Positions 25,149 through 35,929 of a stretch of 64,000 bases of DNA are shown piece after piece; the first letter of the stretch is position 1, and each line of letters starts with the position of its first letter. The notes under the pieces are model-generated. The model searched no databases, was not told the origin of the DNA, and was given only the letters and a program-made list of their open reading frames with translations. The position numbers and the translations under genes are program-made. The stretch comes from Corinectria fuckeliana. Lineage: Eukaryota; Ascomycota; Sordariomycetes; Hypocreales; Nectriaceae. The stretch lies in assembly GCA_019137255.1 (NCBI GenBank), contig WPDH01000174.1:1-64000 (forward strand). The letters run 5' to 3'.

Positions 25149-25415
25149 GACGGGGAAACCACCGACGTTCCAAGCGAGGAGGCGAGGGCCCGTGAGGATG
25201 ATGATGAATCGGATGATACAGCACTAGACAGGGACTTAGTTTGGCGTGATGTCGACGAGATTTTTGAGATGGACAGTATAATTCGTAGATTATGCGTGGT
25301 GAGGTCAAGGGCGAAGAAAAGGCGCGCTAGAAATGTAGCAATATATCAGGGTCTATGGCGTGAGAACAGGCTGCGTGAGAAGGGCTCATTACAGGACGTC
25401 CGCGCGAAGGTCTAG
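25149..25415 (+). pseudogene. Charged coding fragment without a start codon
   Basis: An 88-codon stop-free frame bounded by stops at 25146 and 25413. It begins acidic (EDDDESDD) and turns basic (RSRAKKRRARN), with protein-like amphipathic segments such as RDVDEIFEMDSIIRRL. There is no ATG near its start; the only in-frame ATG is internal. A GTAAGTCTAAG string just upstream looks like a donor site. It may be the remains of an exon from an older gene or mobile element. I do not recognise the family. Chance remains possible. Confidence 0.3.
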
Positions 25416-26293
25416 GCCATTGAAGATTTCAAGCCGTGCCATTAGGTCGGAAAAGTGCCAGGCCGAGATGTCAGAAACAAAACTAGCACAGAGTGATAGT
25501 CTCGAGACAGTGTGAGTGCAGAGACAGACTTGGTTCAATGAAGCACGATCCGCAGCGTTAGCATCTGGCTCCCGAGACTACGGCTCATCCAGGGGAGTCT
25601 AGACTGTCGTTCATATTTTCTCTGCAAAGACGCTTTATTACAGACAGCTCGGTGATGCCCATCTGGAAGCCGCTAGTGAGAGGAAGGGTACGGTGTATTT
25701 GGGTGTCCGTTGCATTGATGCTGCATTGCCCAGGGGTCGAGGCCTGCCCCGGCAGAGCGGGCGACCTAACATACATGGAGGTAGTGACAGGCCGGGAGAG
25801 TAGGCACGCATACAGATGCATGGGAACGACGTCTCGCCGCGGCCATCACTACATGGGCATGGTCAGATTCTCCACGCAACATCATCTACTTGTCATGGCC
25901 CGTTCGCCGTTGGGAGCGACGAGCCGGCGATACGTACACGAGGTACTTGGAGGTACGCCCGAAGAAGGCGTAAGAAGGCGTGGGAGGGCGGAAGTGGTTG
26001 CATCTCGATTGGACGAGAGCCACAGGGATGAACGAGTTTCCGCTGCGCTATGAGTGGTTGTGAGTGGTGATGACAATGGTGAATTGGTGAGGAAGGTTGG
26101 CGAGATGCGTGGTGGGCTTCCGGGAGAGTGGGGCCGGCGCACATGGATGCCGTAGCGTCCGCCGAGGCAGGGCGAGGGTTGGAAGGGTAATGGAATTTAT
26201 CGACTAGCCGAAACGAAGCCAATCGAGGAGAGACAAAAGAAAACCCGAGGAGCTGTCTAGCGTGGACTGTACCGTTACGGGAGTAGGGTGGGG

Positions 26294-26303
26294 ATGATGC
26301 CAT
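26294..26303. promoter_or_regulatory. Possible CYS3/MetR-type sulfur-control site
   Basis: ATGATGCCAT fits the palindromic ATGRYRYCAT site bound by the bZIP sulfur regulators CYS3 (Neurospora) and MetR (Aspergillus). It lies about 2 kb before the sulfate permease start. About one such match is expected by chance in 64 kb, so this is weak evidence. Confidence 0.2.
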
Positions 26304-26600
26304 TTTGAGGTGAATGGTGATGCTTTCTGGAGCTGGATCTGGTTCGCTTGGTTAACGCAGAGACTTTTGCGCCTTCCCGGTTTGTCTTGCCTGCCCTTCA
26401 GTAAGCTTTGGTTAATAATCTTTTCATCTACTGTAGATTACATACCAGCCATGTAGGTACTAGTAGGTAAGTGGATAGGTAAGTGGCAAGTAGATAGGTA
26501 ATGATGGGTATTCACTCAAGGAAGGAAGCACAGAAAGAAATGATGCACTCTGTCCGTCAACCACCCTTTTCAGCGCCTCAATCAACTGTGTCATACTAGT

Positions 26601-26622
26601 GGGAGGGGGGAGGGGGGAGGGG
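26601..26622 (+). other. Four-tract G-run, possible G-quadruplex
   Basis: Runs of 3, 6, 6 and 4 G separated by single A bases. This is a textbook four-tract arrangement with one-base loops, about 1.7 kb upstream of the sulfate permease start codon. Confidence 0.6.
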
Positions 26623-27616
26623 CACGCACAGCTCCCTCTCAGCTCTCTCAGCATCACCACACATGCACCCAAATTAAAACATTCGCCCTCTCTCTTCTGC
26701 CTTCTCTGCACAAGCACAAGTTAAAGAAGGCTCCATGACCCCCCCGTTTGTTTTCTCCACCAAACCGAAACAGGCATGGACCAAGCCTGCCAGCCCAAGC
26801 GTCATTGGAGAGCCCGCTTTTGATGTACGCATCTCCCCCACGATTGGCCCCGGCGGCGATTGCGCCATCGTCGTCGGCTTCGTCGTGCGTGCTATGCTGC
26901 AGGATTCCTCCAAGCAGAACTGCTAGTTTTTGCGTGAAGCTGAGTCTAGCAACGCCTCACTCGATCGCGCGCGTGTCCGTCCTTCCTTTTTCCTTATTCT
27001 TCTTTTTTTTTTGCCTCTCTGTTCTCGGAACGACTCCGTCCCACCGTCCGCTACACCTGTTCAGCCGCGGGCCGCGCCCGTGGCCAGACAAGTCGCAAAA
27101 GCAAAGCTGCTAAGCTACTACTAATAAGTACGTACATAGTACAGTAAAATCGTCTGCGAGCGGATCTCGCTCCACCGAAACATCCAAGAAAGACGCAATA
27201 TGTGGGCTTCTGGCGGAGTCTCTACGGCTTTGACGACGATGGCATGCTCGAATCCTAGCCAGCACGCAATCTGAGGTCATCTCTGGCTCCGACGCTCCAG
27301 AGTCCAGTCCAGCCTAGTTGCCCCACGCCCACGCAACTCCCCGCCCATCTGGGTCCTGGTCTCCTGGATGGTGGGAACCATTACGCTCTCCTGCTGCTTA
27401 CAGTGGGCATTCTCACCGGCTCGCAGCCGTTCCTCCATGCACCTACGACATGGGGTCTGACCAACTCCCCACGACCCATGTCCCGTTGTCCCGCACTGCG
27501 CGACGCTCCGGCGAGAGAGTACACGGCCGGTACGCGCGGGTCTTTGGGGGGCTTCGGGGAGTACTGGTACTTGGTGGACGCTCTCTGGATGCCCCCAAAA
27601 CTCCCAAACCTCTCAC

Positions 27617-27640
27617 TCACTCACTCACTCACTCATCCAC
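27617..27640 (+). repeat. (ACTC)n microsatellite
   Basis: About six tandem copies of ACTC/TCAC in the long upstream region of the permease gene. Confidence 0.75.
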
Positions 27641-28337
27641 CCCTGTCGCTCCCGACGCCCCGGTGTGGCCTGGGTGCGTTCCTCGATCCCCAGTCGCCAG
27701 TCTAGACCCTGGACTCGACAATGGAAGTCGCACTTGAATTGGTCTGTGTGGCCGGTGACGAGAACATGGCCTGGGATGGTGTTGAGGTGTCTGCGTAGGC
27801 TTGCTCCACCACCAGCTTCGGCAAGCCCAGAATCGACTCCATCCTCCATCCTCCATCTCCATCCTCCACCTGAACCGTCTGGATTCTGGATCGCCACACA
27901 CACAACTAATTGCGCGCTCTTCCGGTCGTCAGAAACCGAATTAATACCCCGTCCTCGCCGCTCTTCCCCCCCGTTTTTCCTTTGCAGCTCCAGAGCCCTT
28001 CCCATTCTCGACCGCCAGCACTCAGCTCCAGTCGGTTCCGTCTCGGCTGAACACGTCCTTCACAAGACACCACTACCAGGACGTTTGGCTGTCATCAGAA
28101 TCGCACGCCTGACCTCCGCCGGCCAGCTCCTCGACCGCCTTCTCCCGCAGGCGCTTCACACCCCGTCCCATCTTAGTAGCGGCCTAATTAGGGTACTACT
28201 CCCCGACCGACCGAGCGACAGTCCGACGTGCACTTGCGCCTGGCAAACTTTACTCTTAAAGGACGCCTTCACCCCCAACTTTTTCAGTCTTGAAATATCC
28301 ACTCTACTCTTTGCTTTCTTTATTACAGCTCGACAAC

Positions 28338-30932
28338 ATGGCTGCTGCTACTAGTAAGGGTAGGGCCGCTCTGGAAAAGTTCCTTGGTGCCGACCATGTC
28401 GAGCCTGAGGACCGCGCGCCCTCCATTACCAATGCCGACATCTACATCGAGCGCGAGCCCACCGTGGCCGAGTTCTTGGAGGAGTTCACCCCAACCCTCC
28501 ACGACGTGACAGCATACCTCTACAGCCTGTTCCCTTTCTTGTCGTGGATTGGCAAGTACAACCTCATCTGGTTCCTCGGCGATCTCATTGCTGGTAAGTT
28601 CGCACACCCCTTACAAGAGCTGCAGAAAGAAAAAGAAAAAGAAAAAAAGAGGAAAAAGAAAAAAGGAGGACCCTGAAAAGACAATCGCTAACTACCCGCT
28701 CGACAGGTATCACCGTCGGTGCCGTCGTTGTCCCTCAGTCCATGGCCTATGCTGAGCTCGCTCAACTCCCCGTCGAATATGGCTTGTACTCATCCTTCAT
28801 GGGTGTCATCATCTATTGGTTCTTCGCTACTTCCAAGGACATTACCATTGGTGTACGTCTGCTCCTTGCCCTTCCCCGGTCTGCATCGCGCAGTCTCACT
28901 GACCATCTTGCAGCCCGTCGCTGTCATGTCGCAGGTCACCGGAAACATTGTTCTTTCCGCCGCCGACTCCATTCCTGATGTCCCTGGTCACGTTGTTGCT
29001 TCTGCCCTCGCCGTCATCATTGGTAGCATTGTCACCTTCATCGGCCTTGTCCGAATCGGATGGCTTGTCGAGTTCATCCCGTTGCCTGCCATCTGCGCCT
29101 TCATGACTGGCTCGGCTGTTTCTATCGCCGCCGGCCAGGTACCCAAGCTCATGGGCATCAAGGGCGTCAACACCCGTTCTGAGACCTACAAGGTCATCAT
29201 TGAGACGCTCAAACACCTTGGTGACACCAAGATCGACGCTGCCCTCGGTTTGACCTCGCTCGTCATGCTCTACGGCATCCGCGCCCTCTGTTCTACTCTC
29301 GCCAAGCGTCAGCCCCATCGTGCCAAGGCCTACTTCTTCCTCTCGACCCTGCGAACCGCTTTCGTCATCTTGCTGTACACTGGTATCAGCGCTGGAATCA
29401 ATATTCACCGAAGGGACAACCCCATGGTGAGCATCATTGAGGATGTCCCCAGCGGTTTTACTCACTCCGGCCGCCCCGAGATCAACATCCGCATCATCAA
29501 GTCCTTCATTTCGGATCTCCCCGCCGCTGTCATCGTCGTCCTGATTGAGCACATCTCCATCTCCAAGTCCTTTGGCCGAGTGAACAACTACATCATCGAC
29601 CCTTCACAGGAGCTTGTCGCTATCGGCGTCACCAACCTGCTCGGTCCCTTCCTCGGTGGCTACCCTGCTACTGGTTCCTTCTCCCGAACAGCTATCAAGG
29701 CCAAGGCCGGTGTCCGCACTCCCTTTGCTGGCGTCATCACCGGTATTGTCGTGCTGCTCGCTCTCTACGCCCTGACTGCCGTCTTCTTCTACATCCCCAA
29801 CGCGACTCTCGCCGCTGTCATCATCCATGCTGTCGGAGATGTCATCACTCCTCCCAGGGTTGTCTACCAGTTCTGGCGCGTGTCTCCGATCGAGGTGCCT
29901 ATTTTCCTTGCCGGTGTTCTCGTAACCATTTTCTCCAGCATTGAGAATGGCGTTTACACCACCATCAGCGTCTCCTTTGCCGTTGTCGTTTTCCGCCTCT
30001 TCCAGACAAAGGGCCGCTTCCTTGGTGTTGTCCGCATTCGCACCATGAAGGCCAACCTAAACGATGGTACATCCAGCCCTGGATCCATCGCGAAGGAGGT
30101 GCCAGTTGACGAAAACGAGACTTCCCTCCGTGCCGGCTTCCTGCCTCTCGACCACGCCGATGGCTCTAACCCTAACGTCGTTGTTCGAACCCCTTACCCC
30201 GGTGTCTTCATCTACCGCTTTGCCGAGGGGTTCAACTACCCCAATGCTTCCCGATACCTCAACGACCTGACTGAAACTGTCTTTGCAAACTGTCGCCGAA
30301 CCAGCCCTTCGCTCTTGGGAAAGCTAGGCGTAAGTTGAACCTGAAAATTCCATCGATGCAAATAAGTAGCTAACAAAGCTCAATAGGACCGACCTTGGAA
30401 CGACGGGGAGCCCCGCAAGATCAAGGAAACCACCGACGACGAGCGCCCTATCCTCAAGGCCGTTATTCTGGACTTTTCCACTGTCAACAACGTCGATGTT
30501 ACATCCATCCAGGGCCTAATTGACGTCCGCAACCAGCTCGACCGATTCGCGGCCCCCGAGTTTGTTGATTGGCACTTTGCCAACATTGAGAACCGCTGGA
30601 CCAAGAGGGCCCTGGCTGCCGCAGGTTTTGGCTTCCGAACCCCACGAGATGGCGAAAATCCTGGTCAGTGGAAGGCCATCTTCAGTATTGCGGACCTTGG
30701 TGGTGATGACAGCGCCGCGAATGCTATTGCCCTCGGGGAGAAGGGCCGCGCTCACCAGGATATCGAGGCCATTGACAGCATTAGCAATAGCCAGGACTCC
30801 GACAAGGGCTTCAGCAAGCGTAACAACTCTCGCCTTACCGCTGTCCAGGGTCTCAACCGGCCTTACTTCCACCTCGACCTTCAGGAGGCGCTGGATGCCG
30901 CTGTTGTGAACGCGGAGTTTAGGCAGCACTGA
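28338..30932 (+). CDS. Sulfate permease, SulP/SLC26 family with STAS domain
   Basis: Exons 28338-28593, 28707-28852, 28914-30329 and 30387-30932 give 787 residues. All three introns have GT-AG ends (GTAAGT, GTACGT, GTAAGT). The N-terminal 85 residues are cytosolic; the SulP core follows with GITVGAVVVPQSMAYAELA (the SulP signature), DITIGPVAVMSQ and about 10-12 hydrophobic spans up to about residue 520. The cytosolic C-terminus from about 570 contains a STAS domain with AVILDFSTVNNVDVT, the phosphorylation-loop segment of that fold. It imports sulfate with protons across the plasma membrane, feeding cysteine and methionine synthesis. Length and architecture fit fungal high-affinity permeases (CYS-13/CYS-14, Sul1/Sul2). 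Intron 1 is unusually purine-rich. A TauD-type dioxygenase 3 kb downstream shares the sulfur theme. Confidence 0.93.
28622..28674 (+). repeat. Purine-rich (GAAAAA)n tract in permease intron 1
   Basis: An A/G-only run of about 50 bases fills the middle of the 113-bp first intron, which is twice the usual intron length here. Replication slippage is the likely reason for the longer intron. Confidence 0.7.
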
Positions 30933-33292
30933 GCTTTCCAGGGTTGAAGTTTGTTGCACTCGTGGTGTTTAGGGACTGCGTCTACATCACGGGGTTAGTT
31001 GTTACGGTGTTTTATCTGGATGCTGAATGTGCCGTTGTTTATTGTTAACCGCTGTTGCTGGGCGATAAGATGTTGATACCCTGATCCGATCTTCTATTAA
31101 TTGAGCTCTAGAGAGCATCTCGATGAACGCCCAGCCATCTGATACGAGTTCATGTCTGATGCTGTATTTGGAACTATACCATGGATAAAATATAAAATAA
31201 TCTCAGCTGCCATTTACATAGATATCGCTCCGTATGTCTAGTGAACAAAGGTTATACTACAGCTATCTAAGCTCAATGGATGTTGCTTCAGTCTTGTAAA
31301 GATTAGTAACCCGAAATAAAGTTGACAGATCCTGCGTCTCGGTGCTCAACTCAAGCCTCCTCCATGCGTAGTGGTGTCACTCGCCGCAAAAGCATGCCAA
31401 TTTACAGGTGCTAGACCCTTGCAGGACCCAATCATTCCGTCAACACATGGCCGGATGACGAACGGCCGAATCGGACCGGCCCGCCCTCACGGGACCATTC
31501 CGTCCACGCCCGGATGTGCGCAGAGATGGCTGATGCTGGATAGTCTGGGCAAGACATTGGTGGAATTGCAATCGTCCTGCGGGCGGGCATGGAATGCGAG
31601 ATTTGAACCCAAAGTGCATTCATTCATGGATGAAGTGCTTTCGCGCCGAGCACGTGCTTGCGGCGCTGGATGGCTCCATCGTGTATCTGTACTTGAGATG
31701 TAGAGCAGCAGGGGGGGCTTGGGCTTGCGGGGTGTAGGGTGTAGGGCAGTGCAATGTACTTTTGTGATTACGGTTCCATGGGTATGGGATTTTGTTGGTA
31801 CTATTAGGTTGACTGAGGGTGGAGGGTGCGTGGAGATAGCTAGCTGCATCTTCTACTGACTGGCATGTCTCTCTTCATTCTACGCTTAGCTGGCTCTTGT
31901 CATGCCCGACAATGGCCTTGGATGACAAAGGCAGTCACAGGGCGGGATGGCTGCATTGATCTCTCCGTCTGTAGAGGGCTCGCTGGTTCCAATTGACGTC
32001 AGCTTGCGATCCTACCGAGACACGTCTCTGGGCACGAACACTCAAGATCCCTGAGCGAATGCGGTGTTTTGTCCTTTATGTTCAAAACGCGCTAATGGAT
32101 TCAGGACCATGGTGGCTCAGAAGTCGCTAATACCTTAGTCTTCTGACAGTCGAGATGCTTCTTCAGAGTTGCGTTATCTTCCTAACGCTGTTCCGTTGCT
32201 GTTGAGGTATGAAGGGCGTGTCCTCGGCGGAGCTGCCACGTGGTAGGACTCCAGATCAAAGAATACTCAAAGTCTTGAGGGCGAGAGTGCTTGGATAGGA
32301 TCGAGCGCAGGTAGTTGAAGAGAATGATCCCCGGCGCAACTTGAACTTTTACAATCACTCGGCATGGTGTAAAAAGGAGTAGCTAGCTAAGTACGCATGC
32401 TACCTCCGCGCTATTCTTGTCTGGCGCTCATCTGGAAGGGAAGGGCCACCTCTTACAAGTAGTCATGTCCGCCTCTCCTTATATTTGCTGCTTGTTAACG
32501 TGTCAGTTAACCTCTAGACTCGCCAGAAGATCCAGCCTCACTGCTTGTAGACAATTGTTAGAAGATCGATGTCTTGGCAGATCAATCACAGCGGAACTCG
32601 TGAGGCCATCTATCAAACAGCAAGTATGAGGATAAAATAGTAATGGATTGGTAGAGAGTTGGAGGTGGGAGGAAAATTCCGAGTGAATCCATAATCTGCT
32701 AGTATGTACGGAATTGTCCCTTTCGGTGTGATATCTTGATGGCCTAGCACTATGTAGCATTGGCTTTAGAAACACAACCCAGTAAGGAACGTCAAACCGC
32801 TGATCATGAATTACAGAAAGACAGGCGAATACTGATCTCACGTCTAAAATGTTCTCATTCGTATTTGATTGCGTTTGGATTGATTTTGGAGACTTCAGTA
32901 TTCCCAGGACAAGATTGATGCTCAAGCTAGAACATGTTGTTAACTTGCATGATAGCTTGCATTGAGAGCCTGACATTATTCATGGAGGTATTGGTACGTG
33001 CATCGCAATACAATACTCAACTGAAGTTCCAATCTTTGGACCTATAGGAAATAGTAATCAAGCAAGACTGCGCGAGCAACTGCACCTAGCTAGCTATCCA
33101 GGCAACGAGCAAAGCCTATTGCATTTTCCAGGCATAGCAAAATGCAATGCGCACCACGCTGATGCTAAGTGCTAAGCTGGCCTAAATGTGACAAAGTCAC
33201 GGCTACCCAACTTGGTGAAGTACATATTATGGGTTTAAGATTCATCTTAGCGAGAACTGAAGAATTGCAGCGATTGACGGCGAGTAATGTAA

Positions 33293-33352
33293 TACAGCCC
33301 CGAGGTGTACAGCCCCGAGGTGTACAGCCCCGAGGTGTACAGGCCCCAGGTG
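33293..33352 (+). repeat. 15-bp tandem repeat, four copies
   Basis: Unit TACAGCCCCGAGGTG: copies 1-3 are identical and copy 4 reads TACAGGCCCCAGGTG. It sits in AT-leaning intergenic DNA and stands out by its GC content. Confidence 0.9.
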
Positions 33353-33473
33353 CACATGTTGAGCAATATTACTCTGTCGTAGGCTTGAATTGCACTCGCC
33401 TTTCTTAACACGGTACTTTCATTCAGGACTGTGAGTTGCGTAGGACCCTTCACTTAGAATTATTTACTCAAGT

Positions 33474-33508
33474 AGGACTCTCCGTTTAGTAGGACTCTCT
33501 GTTTAGCA
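33474..33508 (+). repeat. Short direct duplication
   Basis: GTAGGACTCTCCGTTTA is followed directly by GTAGGACTCTCTGTTTA, a 17-bp tandem duplication with one change. Confidence 0.75.
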
Positions 33509-34066
33509 CTACCAGTTTTGTAATCATGGTTAGCTGTGTAACTCATCAAAGGGTGGCAAGCTGAACGCGCCATAACTCCTGCTCCTTTGTCCCCCACGGC
33601 TTGGCAGTTAATCCCCCAACGTGATTGGCCCATCTCGTAGGCGCTGAGCTATCTCCTCTCGGAGGGGACTGTGGGATGGGGCTTTCGGGGAAGATTGGCG
33701 CCCTTGGGTTTCGACACCGATGGCGCAATCGCCCGGTAAACGACTCGGACTGGCTCAGAGGCGAGGTCACGACATGCTGCACCACATTGCCGTCATGCCA
33801 GTCATCGCCGACATCAGTGGCTCGTCGCTGCGAAGTGTCGTTTACATCCCGACTCCCGATATCCGTTGCGTAAATGGTGTGAGTATCTATGTACGGGGAG
33901 TGTGAGTGCTCCCGAACCCCGCAAGCCAAGAGTTTCCTAGATGCGCATATAAGGACGCGTCGATCTCTCCAAACTGTGAAGGACATGCAAAACTCTACCA
34001 TATCATGTTCAAGAACCAAGCCTCCAAGCAAATCTTTACATCTTCCATCGACAAACCAAACGCAAC

Positions 34067-35362
34067 ATGGCGCCGGCCGCAACTGAAGGCGGGATCCCCA
34101 TCAACACCAAGGGCCAGGCTCAGCTCCCACAGCCGCTCAAGCTCTCGGGAGCCCTGAAGGACTACGAGTCGTTCGATGTCACTCCCGCTATTGGGCACGA
34201 GTTCCCGAAGGCGAACCTTGTCGACTGGCTCAACGCGCCCAATGTGGATGAACTGATCCGCGACCTTGCTATCACCAGTACGATGGACCTCCCCACCAAC
34301 TTATAGAAGATATCAAAGCATCTAAATATCGTGAACTAGTCTCCCAGCGCGGTGTCGTCTTCTTTCGCGCCCAGAACAACCTCACCAATGACCTCCAGAA
34401 GAAGCTCATCTTGAAGCTTGGCGAGCTGTCTGGTCGGCCGTCCACTTCGACCCTTCACATCCATCCGCTGCTCAATTCCGAGCGAGACTTGGGCGGCGAG
34501 GACCTCGAGGTCAGCACTATCAGCTCCAAGCAGCACACCAAGTTCTACCGCAAGACGAACGACGATGGGGTCGTTGTCACCAAGCGGGACAATGAGCTGT
34601 GGCATTCGGATATTGCCTTTGAGCCCTCGCCTGCAGATTACTCGTCACTCCGTCTCGTTGAGCTGCCCAAGACTGGCGGTGGTACGTCCAATCTTACATT
34701 GGCCCTTACCTCTGGTCAAACAGGTTGGAGTTTATTTGAACGAATAATGAGCCTAATTGCTTTCTGTGTTAGATACCCTCTGGGCCTCTGGATACGATGT
34801 CTACGACCGCCTGAGTCCCGCCTACCAGAAGTTCCTCGAGTCCCTGACGGCAACCTTCTGGCAGCCGCACTTTGGCCAGATCGCGGAGCGTCAGGGATTC
34901 AAGCTGTACGAGAAACCGCGCGGGGCGCCAGACAACATCGGAGCAGAGCTCAAAGCAGTGCACCCCGTGGTGCGGACGAACCCGGTGACCGGGTGGAAGA
35001 GCGTGTTCCCGATCGGCGCGCACGTCGGCCACATCAACAACGTGACTAAGGAGGAGAGCAGCAACCTCCTCGCGTGGTTCTACGAGCTGGTGGCCAAGGA
35101 CCACTCGATCCAAGTGCGGCTGAAGTGGCAGAACCCCAACGACATTGGTAAGAGTTCGATGATGGGAACCATTGATTTGCTTTGCTGACTCTGTGTGATA
35201 GCCATCTGGGATAACCGGAGTGTCTTCCATACTGCGACGTTTGACTACGAGGGCTACGGCGATCGGTTTGGAAACCGGGTGGTGGGCATTGGAGAGCACC
35301 CGTATTTCGATCCCCAGAGCGTCGGCAAGGCTGAGAGTTTGAGACCCAGCTCTGAGCAGTAG
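34067..35362 (+). CDS. TauD-type Fe(II)/2-oxoglutarate-dependent dioxygenase
   Basis: Exons 34067-34277, 34340-34681, 34773-35147 and 35202-35362, with introns of 62, 91 and 54 bp, give 362 residues. The facial triad is visible: His159 and Asp161 in ELWHSDIAFEP and His319 in NRSVFHTATFDY, with an Arg (about 331 or 335) placed to bind 2-oxoglutarate. The segment SQRGVVFFRAQ is the usual TauD core strand. Bacterial TauD and yeast Jlp1 oxidise sulfonates such as taurine to release sulfite as a sulfur source; fungal members also use other substrates, so sulfonate use is inferred. The neighbour 3 kb upstream is a sulfate permease on the same strand, which supports a sulfur-acquisition role. Confidence 0.9.
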
Positions 35363-35929
35363 GCAGACGACGGGACAGTAAGTCTCTTGAGTTATTGCAG
35401 ATATTGGAGCGACCATTTTTAGTTGCTTAGCATGTTTGCTGTGAGAGTTGCATCCTGTGCTCGAACATGACGTAGGTCTACTCTGCTTACCATGTGGGAG
35501 TGATTTTCTGTACCAACATTCTCGGGGTGTAGTACGTAAAGGCCAATGGCTAGACTGTGGGAGGCAAGCTCGTGTGACAGTCTCGTGATGACGAAGCCAG
35601 GAGTGGCACTGACGAAGCGGAAGTACACGGAGGTACACGGAGGTACATGGAGTCCCAGGCCCGTATACTGTGGTGAGTGGTGCCTGTTCTCAAGAAGAAG
35701 CCCATCGCTGTCATTGATTATATAGAATGCACCAAGTGATTGGCTAACAATAGGTCCTTATCAACATCCTATGTCGCAGTGGTGCCCTCAAATCACGATT
35801 GACCAAGTCACCGTAGATCTCCCTCTTAACGGGTTAAAGCCGGCAGCCCGATTCCGGCCGTAGATTTGTGGGTCGCTATCACCATTCCGATTTCTCATCA
35901 GTTCACTTGGCGGCTTCAATTTCCATCAA
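35363..35929. other. Intergenic region before the MFS gene
   Basis: 567 bases with no gene. It holds the 10-bp triple repeat at 35621-35650 and presumably the MFS promoter. Confidence 0.4.
35621..35650 (+). repeat. 10-bp tandem repeat, three copies
   Basis: Units AAGTACACGG, AGGTACACGG and AGGTACATGG in exact register (consensus AGGTACACGG). Confidence 0.8.

Larger units (their letters stand above)
25416..28337. other. Long upstream region of the sulfate permease
   Basis: About 2.9 kb without a convincing gene. It contains a GA/TAGGTAAG-like degenerate repeat at about 26452-26500, a G-run motif at 26601-26622, and a pyrimidine-rich, CT-heavy leader region from about 26990 to 28337 with (CTCA)n at 27617-27640. 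Open frames within it are short, overlap on both strands and look like chance. Confidence 0.4.
30933..34066. other. Intergenic region between permease and dioxygenase
   Basis: About 3.1 kb. Open frames (for example 32503-32976 minus and 33546-34082 minus) have no recognisable features; the latter lies opposite the dioxygenase leader. It contains the 15-bp tandem repeat and a duplicated AGTAGGACTCTC motif listed separately. No RNA gene found. Confidence 0.4.

Noticed and set aside
31590..31620. TTTGAACCC string resembling the T-arm of a tRNA on the minus strand
   Set aside because: The flanking bases do not form the T-stem and no acceptor or anticodon arm can be folded.
32503..32976. 157-codon open frame on the minus strand
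   Set aside because: Its composition looks random and no neighbouring exon extends it.
33546..34082. 178-codon open frame on the minus strand opposite the dioxygenase leader
   Set aside because: It has no recognisable domain, lies antisense to a clear promoter and first exon, and has an unremarkable composition.
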